DNA of 64,000 nucleotides from Chitinibacter sp. FCG-7 (GCF_040047665.1 NZ_CP157355.1:1364001-1428000); one strand, 5' to 3'; positions 45,412 through 54,981 are shown, numbered from the stretch's first letter. Notes: generated by a model not told the origin, from the sequence alone. Numbers and translations are program-made.

Positions 45412-46839
45412 TTAGCCAGCCACTTCGTCGCGATGCGCTTTCACCACCGCCATCATTTTAGCGTCGACCTTGCTGGGGCGATACTGGGAGTGGGTATTGC
45501 CTCCCAGCTCTTTCCAATCAATGTTCCGGGTGAAATACATCACGCAGGCCAGCAGTGCAAACATCGTCAGGCTGCCCATTAGCAAGGCCATGTCTTCCGA
45601 TTGCAAGATGCCGAACAGCAAACCATACAGCGCGACCAGTACCGCAGCAAAACCCACGCCACGTCGCCAGCCCGCCAGCACAAAGCTGATATAAAAACCC
45701 TGTAGCGCCGCCGAGGCCAGCGCCGCCAACCAGTAGGCTTTGTTAAAGCCAATATGCTCGGACAAGGACAATGTGAGCAGAAAAAACATCGCCAGCCCCA
45801 GCCCGACCAGACTGTATTGCACCGGATGCACCGACAACTTGTGCATGACTTCCATTAAAAACACCGCGCCAAAAATCAGCAGCATAAATAGCTCGGCGTA
45901 TTTCATGGTGCGCTCGTTGAGCACATAGCGGTCTACCGGGTCGATCAGGCGCAAGCCGACACGGGCGGCATTGCAATTGGATTCGTCCTTATTGCTGCAG
46001 TGCATGGTCATGCTGCCGCCAGTGGCCAGTTCGCTGGTTTGCCAGCGGGCGCTAAAACTATTGGCGGTAATCGTGCGTTCCAGCGGTGCAAAATTGCCGG
46101 CAAAGCTGGGATGCGGCCAATTGCCGGATAAAGCGATCTGGCTGCTATCGCCCACGGGCTCGATCAACAACTGGGTGCTGCCCGCCAGATTGAGCTTGAA
46201 ATTGAAATCCAGTTGCTGGCCTTGCTGCTGAAGCACAGCGGGTTCAGCCAGCGCCAGCGGTGCATGGACACCTCCTCCTAATCTGGCATGCCTGGCACCG
46301 GGAGCAAAAGTCAGCGTCTGGCTGGCAGCCACACCGCTCAATTGCTGAATACCGCGCACATCGCTTAGACCCAGCGCCAGATAGGGCGTTTGCCACTGGG
46401 TGGTAATGCGCTCGCGCGCTGAGCTCGCCTTGGCCTCGTACTGCCCCAGCGCAGGCACCGCAAACCGGCCACTGAGCTGCAGCTGGCTGCGGTAAATCGG
46501 CGCTTCGAATAAGCCACGTTTCAGCACTTCCACCGCCAGCTGACCACGCGCATCAAACTGGCTGGGGGTCAGCACTAGCTGATCGCTCACTTGCGTATCT
46601 TCCCAATAACTGGCCTTGTCCTTGGTCGCCTCAATCAGCTTGCTACTGGTCTGCACATAGGGCAGCACCAGAAATGGCCCCAGCAGCGTTTGCTCGCCCG
46701 CGCTGAACTGGGCGATTTCACTGCGTACGGTGTCGGCACGCTGCTGGCGCTCGTCCACCAGATCCCGCACAAAAGCCAATACCACCAGCATTAACACCAT
46801 CAAACCCAGCATGGCAGCCAGTTTCATTCCGATTTTCAT
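45412..46839 (-). CDS. creD: Inner-membrane protein CreD
   Basis: CreD is a membrane protein of the Cre regulon, linked in other bacteria to envelope stress and beta-lactam response. The 475-residue product has an N-terminal helix, a large periplasmic domain (FSAGEQTLLGPFLVLPY onward) and about five C-terminal helices with YVLNERTMKYAELFMLLIF (cited in part: RTMKYAELF). The ATG at 46839 is preferred because AGGAG lies six bases upstream of it. creB and creC are 1.9 kb further on, separated by two unrelated genes, unlike the compact E. coli creABCD order. Confidence 0.92.
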   Translation of the reverse strand: MKIGMKLAAMLGLMVLMLVVLAFVRDLVDERQQRADTVRSEIAQFSAGEQTLLGPFLVLPYVQTSSKLIEATKDKASYWEDTQVSDQLVLTPSQFDARGQLAVEVLKRGLFEAPIYRSQLQLSGRFAVPALGQYEAKASSARERITTQWQTPYLALGLSDVRGIQQLSGVAASQTLTFAPGARHARLGGGVHAPLALAEPAVLQQQGQQLDFNFKLNLAGSTQLLIEPVGDSSQIALSGNWPHPSFAGNFAPLERTITANSFSARWQTSELATGGSMTMHCSNKDESNCNAARVGLRLIDPVDRYVLNERTMKYAELFMLLIFGAVFLMEVMHKLSVHPVQYSLVGLGLAMFFLLTLSLSEHIGFNKAYWLAALASAALQGFYISFVLAGWRRGVGFAAVLVALYGLLFGILQSEDMALLMGSLTMFALLACVMYFTRNIDWKELGGNTHSQYRPSKVDAKMMAVVKAHRDEVAG

Positions 46840-47036
46840 GATCATCTCCTGTGTGTTCATTGCACGGATTGATCATGACGCAGGGATATGGATAACACGC
46901 GCAGGCAATATGGAGATTGTGTGAAGAACATCCATAGCAGCCGGGCAAACTACCAAAGTGTGAAATACGCCACAGCTTTTTTGACTAGAAGCTGACACAG
47001 GCCTAAGATTCAGCCTTTCGATTTTTCTGGGTATGA

Positions 47037-47795
47037 ATGATGAAACTGCATTCGATTGTATTGGCGGCTCTGCTGGGCACCGCATTGGCACCATCGGCAA
47101 TGGCATTTGACATTGGTAAGGCGCTAAAAGTCGGCACGCAAGCGCTCCAAGCGGCCACGCTGACCGACGCTGACGTGAAATCGCTGGCCGATCAAGCCTG
47201 CGTACAAAGCGATGCCGAATCAAAAATCGCGCCAGCCAAAAACAAATACAGCAAACGCCTCGATACCATTGCCAAAAAACTGGGCAAGGAAATCAACGGC
47301 CAGCCTGTGAATTACAAGGTCTATCTGGAGCCGGAAGTGAACGCCTGGGCGATGGCCAATGGCTGCATCCGTGTCTACAGCGGCCTGATGGATCTGATGA
47401 CCGACGACGAAATCATTGGCGTACTGGGCCATGAAATGGGCCACGTGGCATTGGGCCATAGCCGCAAAGCCATGCAGACCGCATACACCGTATCGGCTGC
47501 CAAATCGGCAATCGGCGAATACGGCGGCAACACCGCAGCAGCGCTCAGCGGCTCGGAGCTGGGCAAATTTACCGAAACACTGATCAATGCCCAGTTCTCG
47601 CAATCACAGGAGCTGGACGCCGACAATTTCTCTTACGATTTGCTCACGCAAAAGAAACTCAAACGTGAAGCACTGGTCAGCGCCTTCCAGAAGCTGGCTC
47701 AACTGAGCGGCGGCGAGCACAGCATGCTGGCCTCTCACCCAGCCTCAGCGGATCGGGCCAAAAACATCGAAACCCGGATTGCCAGCAATAAATAA
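47037..47795 (+). CDS. Secreted M48-family zinc metalloprotease (LoiP/YggG-like)
   Basis: The 252-residue protein has a signal peptide (1-22, ending SAMA) and the M48 zinc motif HEMGH near residue 137, with a downstream Glu in QELDAD as third ligand. It lacks the lipobox cysteine of E. coli LoiP, so it is probably soluble in the periplasm. Such proteases degrade misfolded envelope proteins. It is divergent from creD, and a strong terminator follows. Confidence 0.9.
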   Translation: MMKLHSIVLAALLGTALAPSAMAFDIGKALKVGTQALQAATLTDADVKSLADQACVQSDAESKIAPAKNKYSKRLDTIAKKLGKEINGQPVNYKVYLEPEVNAWAMANGCIRVYSGLMDLMTDDEIIGVLGHEMGHVALGHSRKAMQTAYTVSAAKSAIGEYGGNTAAALSGSELGKFTETLINAQFSQSQELDADNFSYDLLTQKKLKREALVSAFQKLAQLSGGEHSMLASHPASADRAKNIETRIASNK

Positions 47796-47810
47796 TCTGT
47801 CGCCAATCAT

Positions 47811-47842
47811 AAAAAAGGGCGGTGATTTCACCGCCTTTTTTA
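47811..47842. terminator. Bidirectional rho-independent terminator
   Basis: GGCGGTGA (47818-47825) and TCACCGCC (47828-47835) are flanked by A6 on the left and T6 on the right. It serves the convergent M48 protease and binding-protein genes. Confidence 0.88.
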
Positions 47843-47865
47843 ATATCTGCAAAGTACAGATTCGT

Positions 47866-48597
47866 TCAGCGCGACTCGCGCTGTTTGGCCCACTTCTCGA
47901 ATGACTGATACAGCCGGCTTCGCGTGGCCTGATCTAGGCTGCCTTTGCGAAAGGCGATATGGATCGGGTCTTTGAATAGCTTGGTAAAAACCAGAAACTC
48001 GTCGGCGTGGGCTTTGAGCTCAGGATCGTTGGCGACAAACTGGCTCAAGCCTGCTGGCGCGTTGGCAAACAGGGCAGCGTCAATGCGACCGATCAGCAGA
48101 TTTTTCAGCCGCGCGCTGTGCGATGAATCTCGCACAAATTCAAACACGCCATTTTTGGCCGCCTGATCAAGCTCTGCGCCATAGCTCACGCCAATTAGCG
48201 CGCCGATTCGCTTGCCGGATAAATCGGCCACGCTCTGATAGCGGATCTGGCGGTTTTTATGCATGACCAGCGTAATGCCGCTATCAAAAATCACCGGGGA
48301 ATAATCAAACAGCTCGGCGCGCTCGGGCGTGTACGAAATGCCGATAATGCCGCCCAGCCCGTGTTTGGCCAGATTGTAGGCGCGGTTCCACGGCAGCAGT
48401 TCGGCCTTGAGCTTAAGGCCAGTGTCTTTTTGCACAAAGTCGATCGCCTCCAGCGCAATGCCTTTGGGATTGCCCTGCTCGTCAAGCCAGCTGATCGGGC
48501 GATAAGTATCCGAGGCGTAGATGGTAATCTCGGCAGGCGCTGCCGCTGCCATTGCTACGCAGCAAGACGCGATCAAAGCCAATACAAACCGTTGCAT
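47866..48597 (-). CDS. Periplasmic solute-binding protein (SBP_bac_3)
   Basis: The 243-residue protein has a signal peptide (1-19) and a family-3 binding domain: YRPISWLDEQGNPKGIALEAIDFV, LPWNRAYNLAKHG, and SGKRIGALIGVSYGAELD. Isolated binding proteins of this kind often serve chemotaxis, signalling or an unlinked ABC system. The ATG at 48597 follows AAGGGA. It lies downstream of creC in the same direction (131-bp gap). Confidence 0.85.
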   Translation of the reverse strand: MQRFVLALIASCCVAMAAAAPAEITIYASDTYRPISWLDEQGNPKGIALEAIDFVQKDTGLKLKAELLPWNRAYNLAKHGLGGIIGISYTPERAELFDYSPVIFDSGITLVMHKNRQIRYQSVADLSGKRIGALIGVSYGAELDQAAKNGVFEFVRDSSHSARLKNLLIGRIDAALFANAPAGLSQFVANDPELKAHADEFLVFTKLFKDPIHIAFRKGSLDQATRSRLYQSFEKWAKQRESR

Positions 48598-48728
48598 GCC
48601 ATTTCCCTTCTGGTGACCGTGAATCATCTTAGCTTGCCGCCTGACAGGCTGCGAGGCGCAAATTTGATTAATACGGGATTAATGCGGATTAATGGAAGAT
48701 GATTGGGCTAAGTGGCGCAAATTAACGC

Positions 48729-50156
48729 CTAAACCAGCGGCAGCAGCAGCTGGGCCAATACGCCCCGTGGGTGATTATCCAGCCGGATCTGCCCGCCGTG
48801 CAATTGGACTATCGCACGGGTCAGCACCAGACCCAGCCCGGTGCTTTTCTGGCCGTTGCCGCGCGGCAGGGAATAAAAACGCTCAAATAACCTGCCCAGC
48901 GCATAGTCAGGTATTGGCTCACCATCGTTGATAATATTGAGCTGCAGCTCATTACCCAGCCTGAGTATATTGATCTCGATCTTCCCATCGCGCTGAGTAA
49001 AATCAATGGCGTTTTGCAGGATATTGCGCACCGCCTGCCCCAGCAGAAAGCCTTCCCCCCAAATCAGCGGCGCTTCAGGCTCCCAGTCTCCCGTCCAGCT
49101 GATTTGCCGTGTGCCCAGCTGGCTATGCAGCGCCTCAATTTGGGTGCGAATCAACGCGGCCAGATCCAGCGCCTGCGCATCGTGCAATTCATGCCTGGCC
49201 TCCAGCGAAGCCAACTGCAGTAAATAATCGACAATTTTCTGCATACGGACAACTTCTGCATCAATATGCTGCAAAAATCGCAGCCGATCTGCAGCGGCCA
49301 GTTCGTCCTGCAAAATTTCGGCCGAGGCGCGAATACCCGCCAGCGGCGATTTAAGCTCGTGCGTCAGCTCATGCACGTAATTTTCGATATACGCCTTGCC
49401 GTCGAGCTCATCGCGCATCGCGCCCAGCGCGCTGGCAAGGCTGGTCAGCTCGCGATTGGCGATAAAACGCGGCACCGGCGCGGGCTTGCCTGCGCTCACG
49501 TCGCGGGCAAAATCGGTGAGCTGCGTAATACCACGGCTTAGCCACCATGAAAACAGCGCCCCGGCGATCAGCCCGGCCAGAATCACCGCAATCACAATGC
49601 GCGACAGCTTGCGCTCACTGCGTTCGATATACGGCTGCATCGCCAGATTGGGGCGGCTCACGGTGACAACGCCGATAATTTGGTCGCCATTTTTGATCGG
49701 CGCAGCAACATGCATCACGGTAGAGAGCGGATTGTTCGGGTCGGCCAAGGTGGTGCGTGCGCCGTATTCGCCGCGCAAGGTGCGCACCACGTCGCGCCAC
49801 TGGCTGTAATCCTGCCCGACGGCTTTACGCTCCGAATCGAGCAACACTATGCCGCGCGCGTCGGTGACATACACGCGCAAATAAGTGCGTTCATGTTTGA
49901 CATCGGTAATCTGCGCCTGCGGCCGACGCAGGGCAAACTGCGCCATCGCGGCGGCAAAGCGCCCGTCGTCGAGCCGCCCGGCGACAAAATCGGGCTGTAT
50001 CATCGCCGCCAGCAAATTGGCAGTATCGAGCAGCACCTCCTCGGCCGACTGGCGCATCGCCGGTTTGACCTCTTCGCGCACCAGATTGAGCACATACGCC
50101 GCCAGCAAGGCAACCAGGAGGAAATAGCCGAGGAAAATTCGCAGCGAGAAACGCAT
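48729..50156 (-). CDS. creC: Sensor histidine kinase CreC
   Basis: CreC phosphorylates CreB in response to carbon and envelope signals. The 475-residue protein has helices at about 8-26 and 182-204 bracketing a periplasmic sensor domain. HAMP follows, then HisKA with VHELTHELKSPLAGIRASAEIL (phospho-acceptor His; cited in part HELTHELKSPL), and HATPase with NILQNAIDF and STGLGLVL. The HELTHELKSPLAGIR segment closely follows E. coli CreC. It lies 180 bp after creB, the gap being filled by a REP-like palindrome. Confidence 0.92.
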   Translation of the reverse strand: MRFSLRIFLGYFLLVALLAAYVLNLVREEVKPAMRQSAEEVLLDTANLLAAMIQPDFVAGRLDDGRFAAAMAQFALRRPQAQITDVKHERTYLRVYVTDARGIVLLDSERKAVGQDYSQWRDVVRTLRGEYGARTTLADPNNPLSTVMHVAAPIKNGDQIIGVVTVSRPNLAMQPYIERSERKLSRIVIAVILAGLIAGALFSWWLSRGITQLTDFARDVSAGKPAPVPRFIANRELTSLASALGAMRDELDGKAYIENYVHELTHELKSPLAGIRASAEILQDELAAADRLRFLQHIDAEVVRMQKIVDYLLQLASLEARHELHDAQALDLAALIRTQIEALHSQLGTRQISWTGDWEPEAPLIWGEGFLLGQAVRNILQNAIDFTQRDGKIEINILRLGNELQLNIINDGEPIPDYALGRLFERFYSLPRGNGQKSTGLGLVLTRAIVQLHGGQIRLDNHPRGVLAQLLLPLV

Positions 50157-50192
50157 TTAACGCTCCATGAATGAGGCGTGGATAACAACACC

Positions 50193-50324
50193 GTAGGGCG
50201 CACTGAGCAACGCGAATTGCGCCGCGAAGCAAGTACTCTTGGGGTACGCCGCGCAGCAAGGAACTCCTGCGGTGCGCCAGCACACTGCACATTGGTGCAA
50301 TTCGCTTCGCTCAGTGCACCCTAC
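50193..50324. repeat. REP-like inverted repeat between creB and creC
   Basis: The 31-base left arm (50193-50223, GTAGGGCGCACTGAGC...) and right arm (50294-50324) are inverted copies with four mismatches. The centre holds a further GC-rich repeat (GCCGCG and CGCGCAGC words). GTAGGG...CCCTAC ends are typical of REP/BIME-type units. It lies within the creBC transcript. Confidence 0.75.
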
Positions 50325-50335
50325 GAAAACTGGCA

Positions 50336-51049
50336 CTACGTCGCCAGCGCATAGCCAAAGCCGCGATGCGTGGCAATCGGGTCCAGATCGGCGCGGATTA
50401 ACTTGAGCTTGGCGCGCAGGCTTTTGATATGGCTGTCGATGGTGCGCTCGAAACTATCCTCGGCCGCATCGCCCAGCGCGTCGAGCAATTGCGCCCGGCT
50501 CAGCACATGCCCTGGGCGCGTCAGCAGCGATACCATTAGATGGTATTCGCTGGGAGTTAGCACCAGCATTGCCCCACAGAAAGATACCCTTCTGGCTGCT
50601 GCATCGTGAACAAACAGGCTTTGCATCGGAGCAGAAAGTGGCGCGGCTGATTCAGCCGCCTCTGGCGCAGGGCTGGCTGCACGGCTGCGTTTCAGAATCG
50701 CCCGTACCCGCGCCGCCACTTCGCGCGGGCTGAATGGTTTGACGACATAATCATCAGCACCCAGCTCCAGCCCCAGAATACGGTCAAACTCCTCGGCGCG
50801 CGCGGTCAGCAGCAGCACCGGCATTTCGCTGGAACGGCGCAGGCGCTTGAGCACTTCAAAGCCGCTATCGTCGGGCAGACCCACATCCAGAATCAGCAAA
50901 TCGGCACGATGCGTGGCCAGATACGCCTCGCCCGCCTGCGCCAGGCCAAAATGCCTCACCTGCCAGCCCTCGCGCTGCAAGGCAAAGCCCAGCGTATCGG
51001 CGATGGCCGGTTCGTCTTCGATCAATACAAGCTGGGCGGGCTGGGTCAT
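50336..51049 (-). CDS. creB: Response regulator CreB
   Basis: The 237-residue OmpR-type regulator has a receiver domain (VLIEDEPAIADTLGFALQ, phospho-acceptor Asp in LILDVGLPDDSGFE, ADDYVVKPFSPREVAARV) and a winged-helix DNA-binding domain ending in DSHIKSLRAKL and HRGFGYAL. The IADTL and FSPREV segments match CreB specifically. The frame is open to 51145; the ATG at 51049 gives the family start. Confidence 0.92.
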   Translation of the reverse strand: MTQPAQLVLIEDEPAIADTLGFALQREGWQVRHFGLAQAGEAYLATHRADLLILDVGLPDDSGFEVLKRLRRSSEMPVLLLTARAEEFDRILGLELGADDYVVKPFSPREVAARVRAILKRSRAASPAPEAAESAAPLSAPMQSLFVHDAAARRVSFCGAMLVLTPSEYHLMVSLLTRPGHVLSRAQLLDALGDAAEDSFERTIDSHIKSLRAKLKLIRADLDPIATHRGFGYALAT

Positions 51050-51249
51050 GGCGAGCGGTGAAAAATACGGAAAGCCTATTGTAACCATTCTGCCGCCGCA
51101 GCCCGCAGATTTGGCCGCAATTGCGGCGAATGTCGCGAATATCACGCCGGAATCGGCGCAAACGCGCCCGGCCCAGCAAATCTCAACAAGCCCTCGCCAG
51201 ATTACGCTAAGCTGAGAGCACGCACGCTGACCTTGTACAAAGAGCCATC

Positions 51250-52131
51250 ATGTCCAGTAAAGCCTTTACCGATTTGCAGCAATGGGTGACCTATCTGGCC
51301 GAGCAGCCGATCCCGATTCTGACGCACACGCATCTGGAAATGCGCGGCTACCATGCGCGGATCGACGAGATCGGCCTGCGCGAAATTGGCGAGCTGATCC
51401 GGCACGACCCCTTGTTGACGCTCAATATCCTGCGCTATCAGGAAGCGCACCGCCACAGCCGCCAAACCACCGACGTCACCACCATCGAACGGGTCTTGCT
51501 GATGATCGGCGTCACGGGATTTTTCCGGCTGTTTGGCTCCTTGCCCAACCTAGAAGCGCAGGCCGATACGCAAAAAATCGTGCTGTATGGCGCCCATCGC
51601 ACCTGCTCACGCGCCTATCTGGCCTCGTGCATTGCCGAAATGTTGAGCCATTACCGCCGCGACATCGAGCCCGCCGAAGTCATCACCGCCGCCTTGCTGC
51701 ACGACACCGCAGAAATATTGCTCTGGCTCACCGCACCACGGCAGATGATGCAGATTCAGGAAACCTTGCGCAGCAACCCCAGCCAGCGCAGTCAGGAAGT
51801 ACAAATCAAAATCCTCGGCTGCAAAATCAACGACATCCAGCAAGGGCTGGTGATGCAATGGCATTTGCCGCGCACGCTGCTGCACCTGATCGACGATCAT
51901 TTTGCCGACGAGCCGCGTGTACGCATCGTCAATCTGGCCGTCGCGATGGCGCGCCATCTGGAAAAAGGCTGGGACAGCCCGTACTTTCTGGACGACCTGC
52001 AGCAATGCGCTCTGCTCATCAAGCTCGAACCCTATTTGCTCTACGAGCAAATTCGCGACGTCGCGCTCCAAGCCGCCCGCCACTGGGCCTGGTACGAAGA
52101 ACAACCCGCCGCCGCCATGCTGATCCGCTAA
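51250..52131 (+). CDS. HDOD-domain signalling protein
   Basis: The 293-residue protein is mostly one HDOD domain, a catalytically inactive HD relative, with DPLLTLNILRYQEAHRH, IERVLLMIGVTGFFRLF and AALLHDTAEILLWL. These proteins act in signalling, motility and cell-cycle control, usually through unknown partners. No partner domain is fused. It is divergent from creB. Confidence 0.85.
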   Translation: MSSKAFTDLQQWVTYLAEQPIPILTHTHLEMRGYHARIDEIGLREIGELIRHDPLLTLNILRYQEAHRHSRQTTDVTTIERVLLMIGVTGFFRLFGSLPNLEAQADTQKIVLYGAHRTCSRAYLASCIAEMLSHYRRDIEPAEVITAALLHDTAEILLWLTAPRQMMQIQETLRSNPSQRSQEVQIKILGCKINDIQQGLVMQWHLPRTLLHLIDDHFADEPRVRIVNLAVAMARHLEKGWDSPYFLDDLQQCALLIKLEPYLLYEQIRDVALQAARHWAWYEEQPAAAMLIR

Positions 52132-52156
52132 ACTCAACATTCACCCATTCAACCAC

Positions 52157-52207
52157 AGGGTATAGCCAGCAAGATAAGCTATATAGCCATCTTTAGGCAC
52201 ATACCCA
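52157..52207. repeat. GGGTATA-family hairpin
   Basis: AGGGTATAGCC (52157-52167), GCTATATAGCC (52178-52188) and CATACCCAT (52200-52208) form a compact copy: GGGTAT pairs with ATACCC. It lies just before the small gene at 52223. Confidence 0.55.
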
Positions 52208-52222
52208 TCATAAAGAGCAAAA

Positions 52223-52486
52223 ATGAGTATTCAATTTAACGGCGTCAATCTCTACACCATCGCCCAGGCCTGCGAATTTGACCCACCGCTGCACGCCCGC
52301 ATCCTGAATCTGGGCGGCGACTGGCTGGTGTTATTTGGCAAAAAACTCGCCTTCACCGACGACGCTGATCTGGTCGGCATCCTGTATGAAATCGGACAAA
52401 CCGCCCCTGTTGCATTCAGCAGCAAAACCGCTGCCGCCGATTTTCTGGATCAGCACGCGCAACGCTTTGCGAGTGTGTCGTGCTAA
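52223..52486 (+). CDS. Small hypothetical protein
   Basis: The 87-residue protein is soluble, with no signal peptide; a central FGKKLAFTDDADLVGILYEIG stretch is its only distinctive segment (cited in part: FTDDADLVGIL). The upstream AAGAGC is a weak ribosome binding site. Its stop region overlaps an in-frame GTG of the next gene. Confidence 0.6.
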   Translation: MSIQFNGVNLYTIAQACEFDPPLHARILNLGGDWLVLFGKKLAFTDDADLVGILYEIGQTAPVAFSSKTAAADFLDQHAQRFASVSC

Positions 52487-52527
52487 TTCAATCCGGACAT
52501 CAAACACCAAAGGTCGTAGCAGTGCGA

Positions 52528-53031
52528 ATGACGTGCTTGCCCAGCCTTTTCGCTTTGCTGATCTTAAGCAAAAGCACACTTGCGTATATCGATCCTGCCT
52601 ATTTGGAAACGGCGGCTGCGACCGGCGGCGAAGTGATGGTTGTGCCGCGCGAAGTTATGGCGGCAGGCGATGCGCCTGTGTCACTCGGGCGTTATTTTCA
52701 AACGGTTGAGTTTATTCGTCCGAGTAATAATCTACTCACACCGCATGTAATGAATAAGCCGATCAAGACACTGCGTTCAGGGCCAAGAAAATTACGGATG
52801 GTGCTGCAAGACAGAAAACAGATTTTTCCCGAGGCAATTATTTTATTAGAAGCAAAAACACAATCGCCCAGCAAGCTCAGCACAACGTGTGAGTTACTCG
52901 GCAGCAACGAGATTTACTGCAGTGGCACTGTGGAAGTGCCTAAATCGGCGTTTTACATTGCCGCGTCCTACCCCACACCCAGTGGAAACGTCTTACGCAT
53001 TTATCCGAAGCTATTTAAGCCCATATGGTAA
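52528..53031 (+). CDS. Secreted hypothetical protein
   Basis: The 167-residue protein begins with a signal peptide (MTCLPSLFALLILSKSTLA), pointing to export. The mature part has two cysteines and mixed strand content. No family recognised. The ATG at 52528 is preferred over the overlapping GTG at 52480 because it yields a normal signal peptide. A terminator follows. Confidence 0.6.
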   Translation: MTCLPSLFALLILSKSTLAYIDPAYLETAAATGGEVMVVPREVMAAGDAPVSLGRYFQTVEFIRPSNNLLTPHVMNKPIKTLRSGPRKLRMVLQDRKQIFPEAIILLEAKTQSPSKLSTTCELLGSNEIYCSGTVEVPKSAFYIAASYPTPSGNVLRIYPKLFKPIW

Positions 53032-53076
53032 TCAGGCTTGATTTGCAATCAGGTGATTGCCCTAACGTCAAAACAC

Positions 53077-53102
53077 AAAGCCACCTCAACGGTGGCTTTT
53101 GT
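53077..53102. terminator. Rho-independent terminator
   Basis: AAAGCCACC (53077-53085) and GGTGGCTTT (53091-53099) form a nine-base-pair stem with a five-base loop, ending in TTTTG. It lies between convergent genes. Confidence 0.8.
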
Positions 53103-53122
53103 ATTTCAGACTTGCATCCGAA

Positions 53123-53341
53123 TTAATGATATTGCTGTGCGATCTGCTGGCTGGCGATCTGGGCTGTGCTGTGCAGCACGCGGTGCAGTGCCATATCACG
53201 CGCTTGCGGCGCGGGTTGCCAGTCGGTGACGGGCTTACGCTGGTCGCCACGGCAGATCACGATTTGAAACCAGCCTTCCATTTCGCTAGTGCGAGTGGAT
53301 GGACGGGCTTCGATATTGAAGTCAAAAGTTGTTGAGGCCAT
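53123..53341 (-). CDS. Small hypothetical protein
   Basis: The 72-residue protein has no membrane segment or known motif. GGGAG lies about nine bases upstream of the ATG and supports translation. It ends near the terminator at 53077. Confidence 0.5.
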   Translation of the reverse strand: MASTTFDFNIEARPSTRTSEMEGWFQIVICRGDQRKPVTDWQPAPQARDMALHRVLHSTAQIASQQIAQQYH

Positions 53342-53692
53342 GATGGCTGCTCCCTTTATTTGGGCGCTTTGTTTTTATTTGAACTGAATCATTGGATAAC
53401 ACGCGCCTTACACACCATCACATGCTGGATGGAAAAGCACCAAGAAGAAGAGCACTGGGTTCACGAAGGAACTTCTGAATCAGCGGGCTTGGGTAAGGCC
53501 AAGCAAGAGCGGCAGATTCGTTTCAGATAAGCTGAGGAGGCTTGCTGGAGGGAACTGCTGGAAACACATTCACGACTCTGTTTTGTTGAAGTCGTGCTGG
53601 GTGCTCAATCAAATTAGTGCCGCGACTTTACGGGATAAAAAAAGCCCTGTCAAATCATATATTTGCTCAATGTCACTATTTACACTTCGCGA
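53342..53692. other. 351-bp intergenic region
   Basis: No convincing gene. CACGACT (53571-53577) and AGTCGTG (53590-53596) form a small hairpin. A 33-codon frame from about 53430 has no ribosome binding site. Confidence 0.4.
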
Positions 53693-54874
53693 TCAGCGTA
53701 CCGGCTCTAGCCTGAGCAGTGCGCCGTCGGCTGCGTCGGTGAGCAAATAGATTAAGCCATCCGCGCCCACGCGCACATCACGAATGCGCCCCAGCAGATC
53801 TTTCAGCAGGCGCTCTTCGTGCACCACGCGGTTGCCGTTCAGCTCCAGCCGCACCAGCATCTGGTATTTGAGCGCACCGACAAACAGTTGCCCCTGCCAG
53901 CGCGGAAAAGCCTTGCCCTGATAAAAAGCGAGGCCAGATGGCGCAATAGATGGTGTCCACTGGTAAACAGGTTGCTTCATGCCTGCCTTGGCCTTGCCTT
54001 CGCCGATCTTGGTGCCCAGCCCGTAATTCACGCCATAGGTAATCACGGGCCAGCCATAGTTGCGCCCGGCGCGCACGATATTGAGCTCATCGCCACCTTG
54101 CGGGCCATGCTCGGTAGCCCACAATTCACCCGTGGAAGGGTATATGGCTGCGCCCTGCATATTACGATGGCCATAGCTATATACCTCTGGTTTTTGTGCA
54201 AATGCTACTTCGGCAGGGAAGCGCCCATCATCGTGCAAACGCACCGCTTTGCCGGCCAGATCATCGAGCTGCTGTGCTCTGTCCTTGTCGCCACGGTCGC
54301 CCTGCGTAATCAGCAGCATGCCTTGGCGATCAAACACCAGCCGCGAGCCAAAATGCACCCCGCTGCTACTGACTGGCCGCTGGCGGTAAATTTGCTGCAC
54401 ATTATTCAGCCGATGCCCGCTCGAATCGCTCACCCACTGGCCACGTGCGACGTGGGTAGCTGTACCCCGGCCTTCACGCCCTGCATAGGAAAAATACACC
54501 CAGCGATTTTTGGCAAAATCCGGGTGCAGCACCACATCGAGCAAACCACCCTGCCCGCTGGCGACCACCGGCGGCAAACCGGCAACGGGGCGCGGGTCTA
54601 GCTCGCCATTGGCGGCAATCAGCCGCAAACGCCCCGGCCGTTCGCTCACCAGCATACGGCCGTCGGGCAGAAACGCCAGCGCCCACGGATGATCCAGACC
54701 GCGAGTCAGCGTCTTGACGCGAAAATCATGTCGCTCCGAGCGGATAATCTCATCGCTGGCGGCCGCTGCGGCGCTCAACAGGCCCAGACCAATCAGCAGC
54801 ATAGTGCGTGCATCAATCAGCCCGATCCGGGGCAGGCCACGATGGGCATGATGTGTCTCTGGCAAGGCAGGCAT
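53693..54874 (-). CDS. PQQ-dependent aldose sugar dehydrogenase (YliI-like)
   Basis: The 393-residue protein has an N-terminal secretion signal (hydrophobic core at about 25-39). A six-bladed propeller of the soluble glucose dehydrogenase family follows: DHPWALAFLPDGRMLVSERPG, GGLLDVVLHPDF, YSYGHRNMQGAA and WATEHGPQGGDELN with its conserved metal and PQQ residues. It oxidises aldoses in the periplasm. No PQQ synthesis genes are nearby. GGAG precedes the ATG at 54874. A GGGTATA-type palindrome lies inside the gene (54139-54185). Confidence 0.9.
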   Translation of the reverse strand: MPALPETHHAHRGLPRIGLIDARTMLLIGLGLLSAAAAASDEIIRSERHDFRVKTLTRGLDHPWALAFLPDGRMLVSERPGRLRLIAANGELDPRPVAGLPPVVASGQGGLLDVVLHPDFAKNRWVYFSYAGREGRGTATHVARGQWVSDSSGHRLNNVQQIYRQRPVSSSGVHFGSRLVFDRQGMLLITQGDRGDKDRAQQLDDLAGKAVRLHDDGRFPAEVAFAQKPEVYSYGHRNMQGAAIYPSTGELWATEHGPQGGDELNIVRAGRNYGWPVITYGVNYGLGTKIGEGKAKAGMKQPVYQWTPSIAPSGLAFYQGKAFPRWQGQLFVGALKYQMLVRLELNGNRVVHEERLLKDLLGRIRDVRVGADGLIYLLTDAADGALLRLEPVR

Positions 54875-54981
54875 GGCAATACTCCGCGGGGTTCGATTGA
54901 AGTTGGATGCACAAGATCAAGCACACTGTTGCGTGTGAGCGCTATGCTGATTGATAGTTCACCACATTCATCAGGCCAAGC

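Noticed and set aside
53430..53531. 33-codon plus-strand frame (MEKHQEEEHWVHEG...)
   Set aside because: No ribosome binding site and no family; may be the remnant of a longer decayed gene.
54139..54185. GGTATATGGCT/AGCTATATACC hairpin like the dispersed repeat
   Set aside because: It lies inside the PQQ dehydrogenase where the protein sequence (YSYGHRN) is conserved in the family, so it is probably not an inserted copy.
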